Source: Cyanophora paradoxa
Lineage: Eukaryota; Glaucocystophyceae; Cyanophorales; Cyanophoraceae
DNA: 64,000 nucleotides
NCBI GenBank assembly: GCA_004431415.1
Contig: QPMI01000429.1
Span: forward strand, 1 to 64,000
Direction of reading: 5' to 3'
The notes beneath the pieces were generated by a model. That model did not search any database. It was not told where the DNA came from and saw only the letters and a program-made list of their open reading frames with translations. The translations under genes were made by a program, and so were the position numbers. This document shows, piece after piece, positions 28,201 to 39,600 of this stretch. How positions within the stretch are numbered: the stretch's first letter is position 1; each line of letters begins with the position of its first letter.

Positions 28201-30279
28201 GGCAAGCCACAGCACGCGCGCGCGCCGAGCGTGCCCTGGCGTCTCAGGGGGCCAGTCCGTCGTGCTCCGCAACGACGCCCCGAACCCTTTCCCCGCGTGC
28301 GTCGGGCCTGCGAGAACCGCGCTCGCTCGGCCCGTGCCCGATCTCATTCAGTTGTCGTCTACCTCCGGGCCGCCTGGCTGCCCAGGGGAGGCGAGCTCGA
28401 AGGCGGGCTCCGCATGTCCGCCCTCGTCAAGTTCGACGTCTCCCTCCCGCTGAACAACGACCCCGCCCTCGCCCTCCGCGACCAGCGGGTGAGCCCCGCG
28501 TACGCGTCTCATGATCAAAGGCGTCGTCCATCCATCGACTCCGATCCGATTCAATTACGATGTTCTCGTTATTGAATTTATGACCCGATATCGATCTAAT
28601 TTATGATCAGTGACGATGTTCTTGAATTTATCAATTTACCCGCACGTGCACCGCAGCTGGGCGCCATTTTGAAGGGCCGCGAGCCGCTCCGTCCTGATTG
28701 CACGTACGCGAGCCCTGATCATGAGAACGGCCTCGGAGAAGCCTTCGCGGTGGGCGCCCTCTCCGCTCGCGGCTTTAAATTTCGCGGCGAACGGTTAAAT
28801 TTACGGGTTCTGCATGCGATCATTAATTCTTTAAAACTGTTTGCGCAGTCGGATTGCAAGACCCGCGCGTTGCACTTGAAGACCGGCGCGCCGGAGGGCC
28901 TATCGCTTGGAGAGGTCTGCATGCGAGCCCCCGGCAACCGTGTCGGATGTACACTAATTCCGGTATGCTCGCGGCAGCACAAAGACAAGGCCGGCCGCAC
29001 GCAGCCGCTCGTCGGCACCGTCAACTTCACCGAGAGCGCATTCGAGTTCTCCACCGCAGCCGGCACGGCGCCGGCCCAGCTCTACCGCTGGAGCGTGCGC
29101 CCAACTCGAGCTCGAGATGTTTATGCAGTAGATCTTCAACCTGCAATTACCTGGCGTAAATCAAAGAGTGCAGAACCCGGTGACCGAGCGGGCGAACGAC
29201 AACACGTCTGTTCTCTACGACATCTGGAACCTGACGCGTTCGCCCTTCTTCAATCTCTTCCGACGCCCCCGCGGCCGGTCGCTCATATCTGCCGATCGCG
29301 ATCGCGAGAACAGCGGACTCGCACCCGATCCACTTCCACCTCGCCACCCTCCAGCTCATCCAGCGGTCCGCTGATTTCCGCGCAATTCAATCGCGGCCAT
29401 GGCCGGTCATGGCCAGGACGCTCTGACCGCGCTCAACAGGACGCTCAACGTGACGGCGCGTGTCGCCTTCCCCGACCACCCAATCGTGCCCATCGTGGGG
29501 GCCGCGCCGTATGACTTCTCGGTGAGATCCAGGTCTAGAATCGCTTGGATTCAGACGTAGTCGTCAAGTATCAAGAAACGACGCATTCATGCTCGACGCA
29601 GGGCGCGAAAATCGTCCCCCCGGACCCAAATGAGCTCGGCCCGATGGTGCGACAGTGCACTTAATCCGAATTCGAAGCTTAGCACGTACGACTCTGCAGC
29701 TGACGTCGACTCGATGGCGACGTGGGCGCAGGACACGATCAACGTGCCGCCGGGCTCGATCACCCGCATCCTGGCCCGCTACATGCTACCGTCCCGCCTC
29801 GACGCCGTGCGCCCCGAATCCGACGCAGCGCCTTTCGAGAACTCGCCTCTTCGAAACTCGCCTTTCGATTCGAATTCCCGGCTCTAGGGCTTACAGCCCT
29901 GGCCTGGGCCCCGCGCAGACGAGCTTCCTGCCGTTCGCGGACCACCCGGCGCAGTACGTCTGGCACTGGTGCGCTCGGCTACAGGATAGCGAAATATTCG
30001 TTGCGATCGCCTGATCACGATCATGCATATGATGTGTTGCGGGCGGCACTCGCACATGATCGATATCAGCCACGTTCTCTCGCACGAGGACAACGAGATG
30101 ATGCGGTGCGCGAGCCCCTCTGTGTTCTCAGTCAAATTGGATCTAAAACCCTCTCGCCTCGAGCGCGCAGACCCATCGACATTCTACCGAACAAACACTG
30201 CGTCGCCGATCGCGATCGCGAGGCGGCGAGCAAGGCCGACGTCAAGCTTAAGCCCCCCGAGGCCTACTGTAAGTTCTAG
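25288..30279 (+). CDS. Secreted multicopper oxidase (CotA/bilirubin oxidase-like), many short exons
   Basis: The start at 25,288 gives a signal-like N-terminus (MRGSVLSAVLLTAGLSLLLL). Copper motifs occur in family order: HLHGGRTEPASDG (26,523); IWYHDHTLGNTRLGVYAG, made by joining 26,933 to 27,014; DSHPIHFHLATLQL (29,315); and HCHVLSHEDNEMMR, made by joining 29,968 to 30,070. Between them are LDPLSVPFFVNQ, PTIHWALGAANPP, FEVKAGLETRVEWINEL, FFGNVVLANGK, AWPVLAVEPRMYRFR, LLNGADSRFLRMW, RADIIIDFSKL and NPVTERANDNTSVLYDIWNL, matching all three cupredoxin domains. A segment at 26,641-26,760 (NLFDGYQAWYLAEEAHL) looks like an insertion. The stop is at 30,277-30,279. These enzymes oxidise phenolics, bilirubin-like pigments or metals while reducing oxygen to water. 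About 20 exons; not all ends were resolved. Confidence 0.9.
26785..26812. repeat. AGT/GGAGTAGT microsatellite in a multicopper oxidase intron
   Basis: A run of AGTAGTAGTGG-type trinucleotides lies between the exon ending near 26,760 and the one starting near 26,863. It is intronic and probably length-variable. Confidence 0.7.
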
Positions 30280-30665
30280 AGCGGCTGGGAGCGCCGGGCG
30301 TCCCTTTTAGACAGCAGTTTGAATATATAAACGTGTCTGAATATTAATTCGAATGCATGCCATCGCCGAGTCGAGCTCGAAGATATCGACGTACATTGAC
30401 CGCGCGAAACCGACGTCGACGTCGACGTCGATTTCCGAATCTTCGCCTGAATAGAAGCGTGCATGCACAGAAGCGTGCACGTGCAAGTGTGCTCGCCAAA
30501 TGCAAGATACAAATACGGAGCGCACTCTATAGCTAACTATAGCTGGCTTTTACGACAACTTAAGCTTCGTCAGTCGAAACTACCAACAGTCACTTCCTGA
30601 ATGCGAGTATAAATATAAATACGAATAAGCCGCGTCCGGGGATCCGGGGTGCGCGGGCCGCGTGG
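30280..30665. other. Spacer between convergent 3' ends
   Basis: The multicopper oxidase (+) and glycosyltransferase copy A (-) converge here. The spacer holds a GACGTCGACGTCGACGTCG stretch (30,410-30,430), a GCGTGCA duplication (30,457-30,481) and an AT-rich GTATAAATATAAATACG segment at 30,607. No gene is seen. Confidence 0.4.
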
Positions 30666-33600
30666 TCACCCCCGCGGCCTGGAGCCGCCGTAGAAGCGGC
30701 CGACGGCGGCGGAGGCGGAGCCAGGGTGGGGAGGGGCGGCCGGCACGGCCGCGAGCTCCGCCCCGTCCTCGTCGCCCTCGTCCAGGGTTCGCGCTTCGGG
30801 TTGCCCGGGCAGCAGCTGCGTCTGTCGTCGGCCCCCTAACAGCGCGAGCGACTTGGAGAGGGGCGACGCGAGCGGGGCCGGCGCCTGCGCGACCAGCGGC
30901 GGCGATTTCGCAACGAGCATAAGATCGTCGCCGGCGCTTCGCTTGGGCTTCTCCTCCTCCTCGTTCGCAGAGCCGAGCGCGGCGGCGCCGTCCAGCGGCC
31001 GCGAGACGGTCACCGCCACATCCTCCGCGGGGCCCTGTACCCCCCCAGTCGCCTCCGCCGGACTGTCCGATCCGCCGACCGGCTCTGCAGCCGGCGGCGG
31101 GGGAGCACTGCTGCCGTCACCCTCCCCCTCTTCCTGCTCAGGCGCACTCCAAACCGCTTCCGCCACAGTCTCAGGTCCACTGTGCTTTGGTGCGCGGTCG
31201 TCGGGTGCCTCCGCCGCTCCCTCCCGCCCGCCGGCTGCCTCCGCCGGGCCCGGCGGCCCGCCACTGGCGCCAGCCACCTCCGCGGGGCCCTCCGACCCGC
31301 CGGCCGCCTCCAGCAGGCCCTCCGGCCCTCCCGCGGAGTCCGCCGCGCCGCGCGGCGACGGCCGCTCGCGCTGCCCCGCGGCGGCCGCTGCCGCCTCGGC
31401 CCGGGGCCGCTGGCGCGGACGCGGGGCGGGGCGGAGGCGGCGCCGGGGCGGGGGCCGGCCTCGCCCTCGAAGCCCCCGAGGCGCTGGGCGATGGCCGGCG
31501 AGACGCGCCGCCGCGGCGGCTCCCGCGCCGGCGCCCTCGACTCTTCCGCCTCGAGCCACGCCCCCGCCAGCGGCGGCCGTCCCCCGTAGCTCTTCACCCC
31601 CGACGGTCCCGCGGCGACCGGCGCCGGCGCCAGGGCGGAGGAGCCCGCGCTGCTCGCTGCGGAAGGTTTGTGTGGCGGCTGCACCCCCGGCCGCAGCAGC
31701 GGCTGCTGCACCGCCGGCCGCGCGGGGCGGGGCGGCTGCGACGCCGGCCGCGAGGGCGGGGCTGGGGCTGGAGCGGCGCCGGCGGCTGCCAGCGGCGGGT
31801 GGCGGCCGACGAGAAGCCCGAGGAGCGGTAGGCGGAGGGGCGGCCCGCGGCGGAGGCGGCGGGGAGGCTCCGCGGGGACGGCGGCCGGGCTGGCCGCAGG
31901 AGCCTCGAGGGGCGGGGCCGGCGACGACGGGAGGGCAGCTGGAGGCTGCTCCTTGACTTGAGCCTCCGGAGCGCCGGCCTCCGCCGGCGCAGGCGGCTCC
32001 GGAGCGGGCGGAGCCGGGGCCGCGGAGGAGTCGGAGACCGGTGCCGGGGCCGCGGCGGGCGGCCCCTCCACTGGCGCCGCTGGACCTTCCCGGCCGGACA
32101 CATCGCTTGCCGGCGGCGGCCGGGCGACGGCTGCAGCTGCCGAGGCAGGCGCCTGCGCGGCGGACCCCGCGGGGGCGGGCGGGGGCCGTGGGAAGCCGTC
32201 CTCGAGGGGGTAGTCCCAGAGGTACGGGATGTCGCGCAGGGGGAAGACGGGGGGCGGGGCGGGGCCCTCCTCGAGCTCGGGGTACTCCCACAGGTACGGC
32301 AGGCGCCGGGGCGGGAAGCTCAGGGCCGCCGACTGGCCCGGCTCGTCCTCCGGGTACTCCCACAGGCGCGGCAGCGCGCGCTCGGGCGCGGCGAGCAGCT
32401 CGATGTCGAGAGCCGGCGGGTCCTCCTCGCACGCCGTCAGCCGGTCCTCCTCCTCCGGCGCCGGCGGCTCGGACGGCGGCACGGACGGCGCCACCTCCAG
32501 CGCCCCCGCCACCAGCTGCTCCAGCTGAGGCTCTTGCTTCGGCTCCTGCTCGCCCGCAGCCTCGACCTCCCGGAGCTCTGGCTCCGGCTCCGGCTGCAGC
32601 TGCGGCTGAAGCTCGGGCTCCGGCTCCGCCTCCGGCAGCGGCTCCGGCAGCGGCTCCGGGACGGCGGGGGACGGGGGCGCCTCGGGCTCGGGCGCGGGCG
32701 ACTCGACCGTGAGCTCCCACAGGAGCGGCACGGGCCGCTCGCCCGGCAGCCGCGGCGGCCGCCACGCCGGGGCGCGCCCCCGCAGCGAGCCCGCCGATAG
32801 CAGCCGCGCGCTCTTGACCACGTCGGTCGGGCTCGGCGGCACGAGGCCGGGGCTCGGCGGCGGGAGGCTCGGGGCGCGCCGGATCGCCAGCAGGCGCTCG
32901 CTCACCGCCGGCGCCGCGGGCTCCGCGGCGGGCGGGCAGAGGTAGAGGTCGAGGAGGCGGCCGGGGCAGGGGCGGCGGCCTCACCGGCGCGCCGCTCGTC
33001 CTCCCACAGCGGCGCGAGGAGGTCCGGCGCCGTCGGGCGGGCGGCGAGGATGGCGAGGGCGCGGGGCGGGGCGAGCGGCGGGTCGCCGGGGCCGGGCGGG
33101 AGTCGACGGGCGGCGGGCGCGGCAGGTCGATGGTGCGCGGCCACTGCGCCACGACCGACGCGAGCGCCGCCGCGAAGAAGGGCGCCGGGGCCCGCAGCGG
33201 GGCCGCCGCGGCGCCGGCCGGCCGCGCGGCGAGGGCGAGGGCGCGGGCCTGCAGCTCGCGGTGGCGGACCGCCCACGCCCAGATCTGCTGCTCGTGCTCC
33301 CGCTTGTACCGGTCCTGCGGCGGGTCGGCGGGGCGGCGCAGCGGGGCGGGGGCGGGGGCGCACGAGGCCGAAGGAGGCGGCGACGTTGGCGCGGTAGCGC
33401 ATGCCGAGGCGCTGCCGCAGCAGCTTCGCCTCCGCCATCCGCGCCCGCAGCGCGCCGGGGCCGCCCCGCAGCAGCGCGTCGAGCGAGGGGCCCGGCCGCG
33501 GCTCGCCCGCCAGCTCCGGCAGGTACCCCGTCATGCAGAAGACCTGCCCCCGGTCAGCGCCGGGCGGGCGGGCGGCGGGCGGCAGGCGGCGGGGCGGGAC

Positions 33601-36600
33601 CTCGAGCTGCGCGCGGGCGAGGGCGGCGTGGTCGACGGGCGGCACGAGGGCTCCGAAGACGCGCGACGGGTCCTCCGGCACTTGGATGATCTCCTTCGAC
33701 CCCGCCACTGCCCCGGCCGGCGGCGTCGGCCCCGCTGGCGCGGCGCGGGGCGGCTGCGGGGGGCGCACCGTCCGTGCAGACGACGGGGAGGCCGCAGAGG
33801 CCGGCCTCGCCCAGCGCGAGCGGCAGGCCCTCCGAGCGCGACGAGTTCAGCATCAGCCTGCGCGCCCGAGCCGTGAGAACGCGACCCGAATGCGAGAGCA
33901 GCATCCACTCACCAGCCGCGGGGAAGCACGATGGGCGAGTTGCCGAGGCCGCAGAGCGTCACGTTCGCCTCCAGGCCGTTGGCCAAGATGAAGGCTCGGC
34001 ACTCGGCAGTGTGCGCCGGGTCTGGAATAGCATGAGGGCAAGGTTCCCGGATAGCCTGGCTTATGTCGACTCGCATGTTTATGGATATTCGTGACAATTG
34101 CACTAGATAATGCGGAGTTTGGTCACATATTCTCGCGCACCCTTCGTGGTGTCGCCGTATACGAGGAGCTGGTATTCGCGCAGACCGTACTCCTCCACGA
34201 TCACCTGCATTGCACTTGAGATATCCGCAGACAAATGAGCGGGAATGGTGAACTGCATGCGAAATCACCTTTGCGGCTCGCACAGCTGTCTTTATGTCTT
34301 TAAGCACATTTACATGTGAGATCTGCGAACAGGTTCGATTTGTTTCCGAGCACTGTGCTTAAAGTAGTTCGAAATTCAAAAGCCTCGCACCATGACGGAC
34401 GTCGGGCGGGGGCGCTCGGACTCGCGGCGCGGGGCGAAGCGGCCCATCAGCATCCCGTTCACGACGGGCGAGAGCTTGCGCCGCATCGCCACCGTGCGCC
34501 CGTCGTGCCCGCGGCCGCCCCCCATATGGGCCTCCCACTCGTTGTTGAAGGAAGCACAGCACGAAACGATCTGATCCGGAGCTGAGCAGGCACGAGAAGA
34601 CGGCAATAGTGATGAGTGCCGCACAGTATCCGCTGCGTGGAAGTTGACGAACATTGTGCCACGGAAAAGGCATCCGATAGCATACTTTATCTTTCGAATT
34701 TGAAACAATGATAAGTCAGCGAATCACAAACAAATTTTAGAGGAGACTAGCAGAGCAAAGGGGGCGGACCCACTGGTGGAAGAACTTGTCGTCGTTCATG
34801 TAGCGGAGGAACTCCCGATAGAGGATGCTGTCTGCGGCGCCCGCGCGTGAGGGCCGCGCCAACGCCGATCGAAACTTATTTCATGGCAGGATGGCGCACG
34901 GTCCCAGTTGATCATCCCGCTGCCGTGCATGACCTTCGCCGCAACGCCCAGCGCCCCCTGGATGCCTGCGAAAATGCGAAAAGCACAACGGTGAGAGGCG
35001 GAGCGAAGACGGAGCACGCGACAACGGCCGGCCCGCACCGTGGTGGGAGGCGTGAGTGACGAGGTTGGCGACGGGCGTCGACCCGTACGGACGCAGCACG
35101 TGCCGCAGCATGTACTCGTAAGCCGACTCCAACTCCTCCACTGGTGGAGGTGAAATGTCGGTGAGAATTAGATTCAATGATTGGACTCACAATTGCACAT
35201 CTCGATGCGGGCGAAGGGGCCGCTCTGCGCCATGCGATATGCGTCCTCAAGCCTGCATCGGACCAGATCCGTGTGAGAGAAATCGCCCATATAACACTGC
35301 AAACAAGTAAGGAACCAGAAGCGAGTGTAGACGGCGCGGGCCTCGGCGCTGCCGGCTGTCGCGTTGAAGTCGTACGTGCGCAGGTCTGGCGACCGGCTGT
35401 GGTTAGACTGAGGCAGCAAACACGGCGTGCAGGGGCGGACAGAGGGCGAAGTTGGCATAGGCAACAGTCGCGAGGTCGAGCTCGCGCCGCGTCGGACGCG
35501 GGTTCGCGTGCAGCGCCAGCATCTGCACATTCGAGCATGTAAGTTGCAATCGCCGTCACAGCGAGCGCAAATCAAACGATCACGCACGCGACGCAGGACG
35601 GGAACGAAGAAGCGGCGGATCGCCCGGGAAGAGGTGCGCCAGCGCCGGGCGGCGAGCAGGCCGTACGGCAGCGTTGCCAGCTCGTGCTCCCCCTGTTGCG
35701 CCTCCGGAAGCTGCAGCAAACGGATTGAGGCGCGGAATGAGATCTAGAGTTGAAGCATACGCCGACGCACTCCAGTCACGTGCCAGAGGGGCGTGAACTG
35801 CAGCGACCGCACATTGCGCGACACATTGTAGCCATCGGGCACGACTGCAAAAATTAAAGCGTTGGTGTTCAAGAATATGCATGTGAAGAAATGACATGTA
35901 GGGAAAGCGCACGGCGGGCCTCGTTGCCCAGCTCGATCGTGGCGTCCCACCGCAGACGCGGAAGCGTGTCCACGAGGTCGCGCCGGCACGCCGCCACGCC
36001 CTGCGCGATGCTTACGATCAGACGCCGAAAGCATCCGGAGCTATAGCTAGCAGGCCTAGGGACGCACGCCGCCGTCCATGGGCCAGGTGCCCGTGTCGAC
36101 GTTCGTGACGGGCAGCGGGGCGGCCTCGTTCCAGCGCGCGAAGAGCGCCGGGTCGTCGGGGTCGGCCCCCTCCGCCCCCGCCCCCGCCCCCGCCGGCGCC
36201 TCGGCCTCCGCGATCGAGTACCTGCGGCGCATCAGAGCGCGCCTCTGGCGCAAAGGACGGGGCGCACCGCTGCGACGCGCCGCCGCGGCACATGTCGAAC
36301 AGGTCCGACGTGCGGAGGGCCATGAGCGTTCGCACGCCCTGCGCGGCGTCAGACAATCGCCGAACGCGTGTGCGGCCGGTCACGCCTCGTTGTTGAGCGC
36401 GATCGCAGCGACGATGTCCGATTCGCGCTCCCGCAGCTCCGCGCGGGCCGCCTCCAGCAGGCCCCAGTCCCGCAGCCGCCAGTACCGCCGAAGCGTCGGC
36501 TCGGCCCGCAGCAGCGCCTCGTCCCACTGCCGTACCTGAACTCCGTCCACAGCGCCCTGCACCTCAAATCAGCGATAGAAGCTCAATTTAAATGAAATGT

Positions 36601-39600
36601 ATCACCGCACCGAGGCCCAGGAGCGCCAGAGCGCGGTTCGCGCCATCGCAGTCGGCATCGCCCCTGACGCGACGCTCCGAGAACGGCGCTTGCGACGCCA
36701 GCGCCGAGGTGGCTCCTCGAATTCTTCTCGATCAGTTGGAAGCGGGGCAAGGAGATCGTCCTGCCGCGAGCGTCAGTGAAGTCCGCCGACTCTATCTGAA
36801 AATTAATGGACCTGATAGATGGAGGCGACGTGCCGGAGGCGCGCAATCAGTCCGAGCGTGTCTTTCGCGACCTGCAAGCGCGTTTCGCGCCCAAATCCTC
36901 TTGATCGAGCACGTGAGAGCGCGACTTCTCACCAGCTCCGGTGTCTCACACGGCTCGCCTGTGTCTGCATTCTCCTGCAAGATCGCGTTTTGCATTGGGA
37001 AAGAGCTCGCGATGATACAGACGCACTGTGGCGATGCGCGGGTGGCTGGGGTGGCCCCATGAGTACGTCGTCCGCAAGGTTGGCACCCCTTCCTCCCGCA
37101 CTTCGACCTGCGTCCGATCTTAGGAGGGCGGGCCCGGACATCTACGCTGGAGACGTCGGACCTGCTTGAGGAGGAGGGTGTGGGGGTGCAGCTCGACGAA
37201 GACGGCGCCCGTGCGGCGCGGGCCGAGCGGCACGCCGGCGTACTCGACGGCCACCGCGTGCGAGTCGGCGAGGGGATAGCCTCTCAGGAAGCTGTGAAAA
37301 GCAGAGACGGGCTGCGGAGAGCTCTTGTCCCACGGCACCCGCACATACACCACAGCTGCAACCTCGCGCCCCGTCGCGTCGTAACGCACACCCTGCAGCC
37401 GCCTCAGTCCTTAGTTTTGAGCACAGCGAAAAAGCGACCAACGCGCCTGCAGGAGCCCCGCTGGACGCGGTTCCCCCTCCTTCAGTAGCGGCTCCTCGAA
37501 TACCTGGCGAAATGAAAGAATGACAATGAGGAAATGGGTTCAACGACGTCCTGTTTTGAGCGAACCTCGCCCTGGTAGACGCGCTTGGCGCTGGGGACGT
37601 GCTCGGGGAATCCCTGCGGTGCTGTCAGCGGGTGGCACTAGCAGGTAAATTGTTAAGCTTGCCTCGCGAGAGCCGTCGTACGAGTAGAAGGCGGTCCACT
37701 GGACGGCGTTGCTGCGGTACTGCAGGCGCCGGCGGATGCGCCCGTCGCCGTCGTACTCGGCCCGCACGAAGGCGCACTCGCAGCCGGCCAGCGAGAGCGC
37801 AGCCTTGCCGCCCTCCTTGCCCGAAGCGACCCCGACGTGGCCCACGCACGTCCGCTTCGGCTCCCTGAGGCGCGTCGGCGGAGGGCGGCGCGTCGGCGGA
37901 GGGCGGCGCGGGCGGCGGGGCGGGCCGCACGCGTCGAGGAGGCCCGGGAGGACGTGGACAGCGAGCACGCGGCCCGCCTCGTCGGGCGCCCGCCGCACAA
38001 AGCCCGTCACCGGACCCTGCGCGACGCGTGAGGCGCGATGCGCGCGACAGGCAGCAGGCGCACGTCGAACAGGTTGCACTGGACGGCGGCGACGAGGCCG
38101 TCGCGGCGGAGCTCGCGGCGGTAGATGCCGCGCTCGATCGCGCGCTGCAGCGCCCGCAGCTTCGGCGAGAGCGCCATGGCGATTCCCCAGAAGAGGGCCT
38201 CCGCGACGGGCCGGGCCGCCGCGTGCACCAGCAGCATCAGGTGCGACGCCAGCCTACCGCTCCATCAATAATGGGTGAAACGTGTCCAAGGAATCCGCGA
38301 ATGCGAACGGGTAGAGAGGCCACGCGAGGCAGCCGGCGCGGACAGCGGCGTCGGGCCCCGGCTCGCGCGGCCCGTGCAGCGCGTAGCCGTACCTGCGACC
38401 GCCCCAATCAACTCTACAAAGCGAAATCTTTGCAGCGAGAACACGGACTCGGCGGGGAATGAGGGGTCGCCCGTGATGGCGAGGAACCAGAGGCGAGCGA
38501 TGAGCTGCACGGGCGTCAAACCGGCGAGGCGCGTGGCGCGGACCGCGCACGTGCAGCTGCTCCAGCGCCCGCGCCGCGAGCGATTCCGGCGCCCGCGGCA
38601 GCCGCACGTACAGCTCCTCGGGTGCCAGCCGCCCGCCCCCCTGTGCGGCCGAGTCAATAGAGGAAGTTTCGCACATAAATAGTGAACTCACGAGGGGCTT
38701 CGGGGCGACCTCCGGCTCCGGCAGCTCCAGCGCAGGCGCCTCGGCGGGCCTCGCTGCGGCCTCCTCCCGCGCCGCGCGCCCGATCGCGTGCGCGAGGCGC
38801 GCCAGCAGCCGCCCCCGCTCTGTGAAAACCGACTCAGCCCCTTTCCGCAGGAGACGAATGGAGGAGAGCGCACCGCAGGCCTCGCGCCACGCGGCGGGCT
38901 CGACCGGGCGGCCGTACAGCTCCGCGAGGGCGGCGCGCAGGGCGGCCTCCCCAGCGGCGGCGGCCGCCTGTGGGGCGCTCCCCGCGAGGCACGCGAGGGC
39001 GATGGCGCGGGCGCCCCACGGCAGCTCCGCCCAGCGCCGGTCCACATCGACACCCGCCAGCGCCGCCACCGCTGCATAGGAGTGCGCCCGCGCCGCCAGC
39101 GCCGCCAGCGCGCCGCCGTCACAGCGTCGCAGCTGCAGCGGGAAGCGGGCGGGGACGTAGTCCGGCGCCGGCGGGTCCTGCTCGCTCAACAGAAGCTCGG
39201 CGGCTGTGGCGCCCGTGCCGCCGGGCGCGTCATCGTCCGCCGGGCCGAACGCGGCGGCCTCCGGGTCGGCCCGACGGCGCGCCTTGTCGAGCGCGTGCAG
39301 CATCAGCTCCGCCACCGCCGCCGCAGCGGGGCGCTCCCCGACCGCCGCCTCCGACACGAACAGCCGCGCCTGCTGTGAGCTGTCGGCGACAGCTGAGCTG
39401 CCGCTCACACTGACAGGGGCGCACCGGCGAGGAGCGGTGGTACCAGCCAGCAGGCACGTACAGCGCCGCCAGCGGGTACCTGCGAGATCGCTCAGTCATG
39501 AAATGCAACTCGTTGGAACGGTGGAGCACGACGCACCGGCCGGCCACGGCGAGGCCGCTGACGAGCGCATGCGACCCGTCGACTGCGGCGAATGCTTCCG

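Noticed and set aside
30666-33152. 828-codon open frame on the minus strand
   Set aside because: It matches copy B only in its last third; the first part is an Ala/Arg/Pro-rich frame shadow of the real LWEYP-containing frame. High GC makes several frames open at once.
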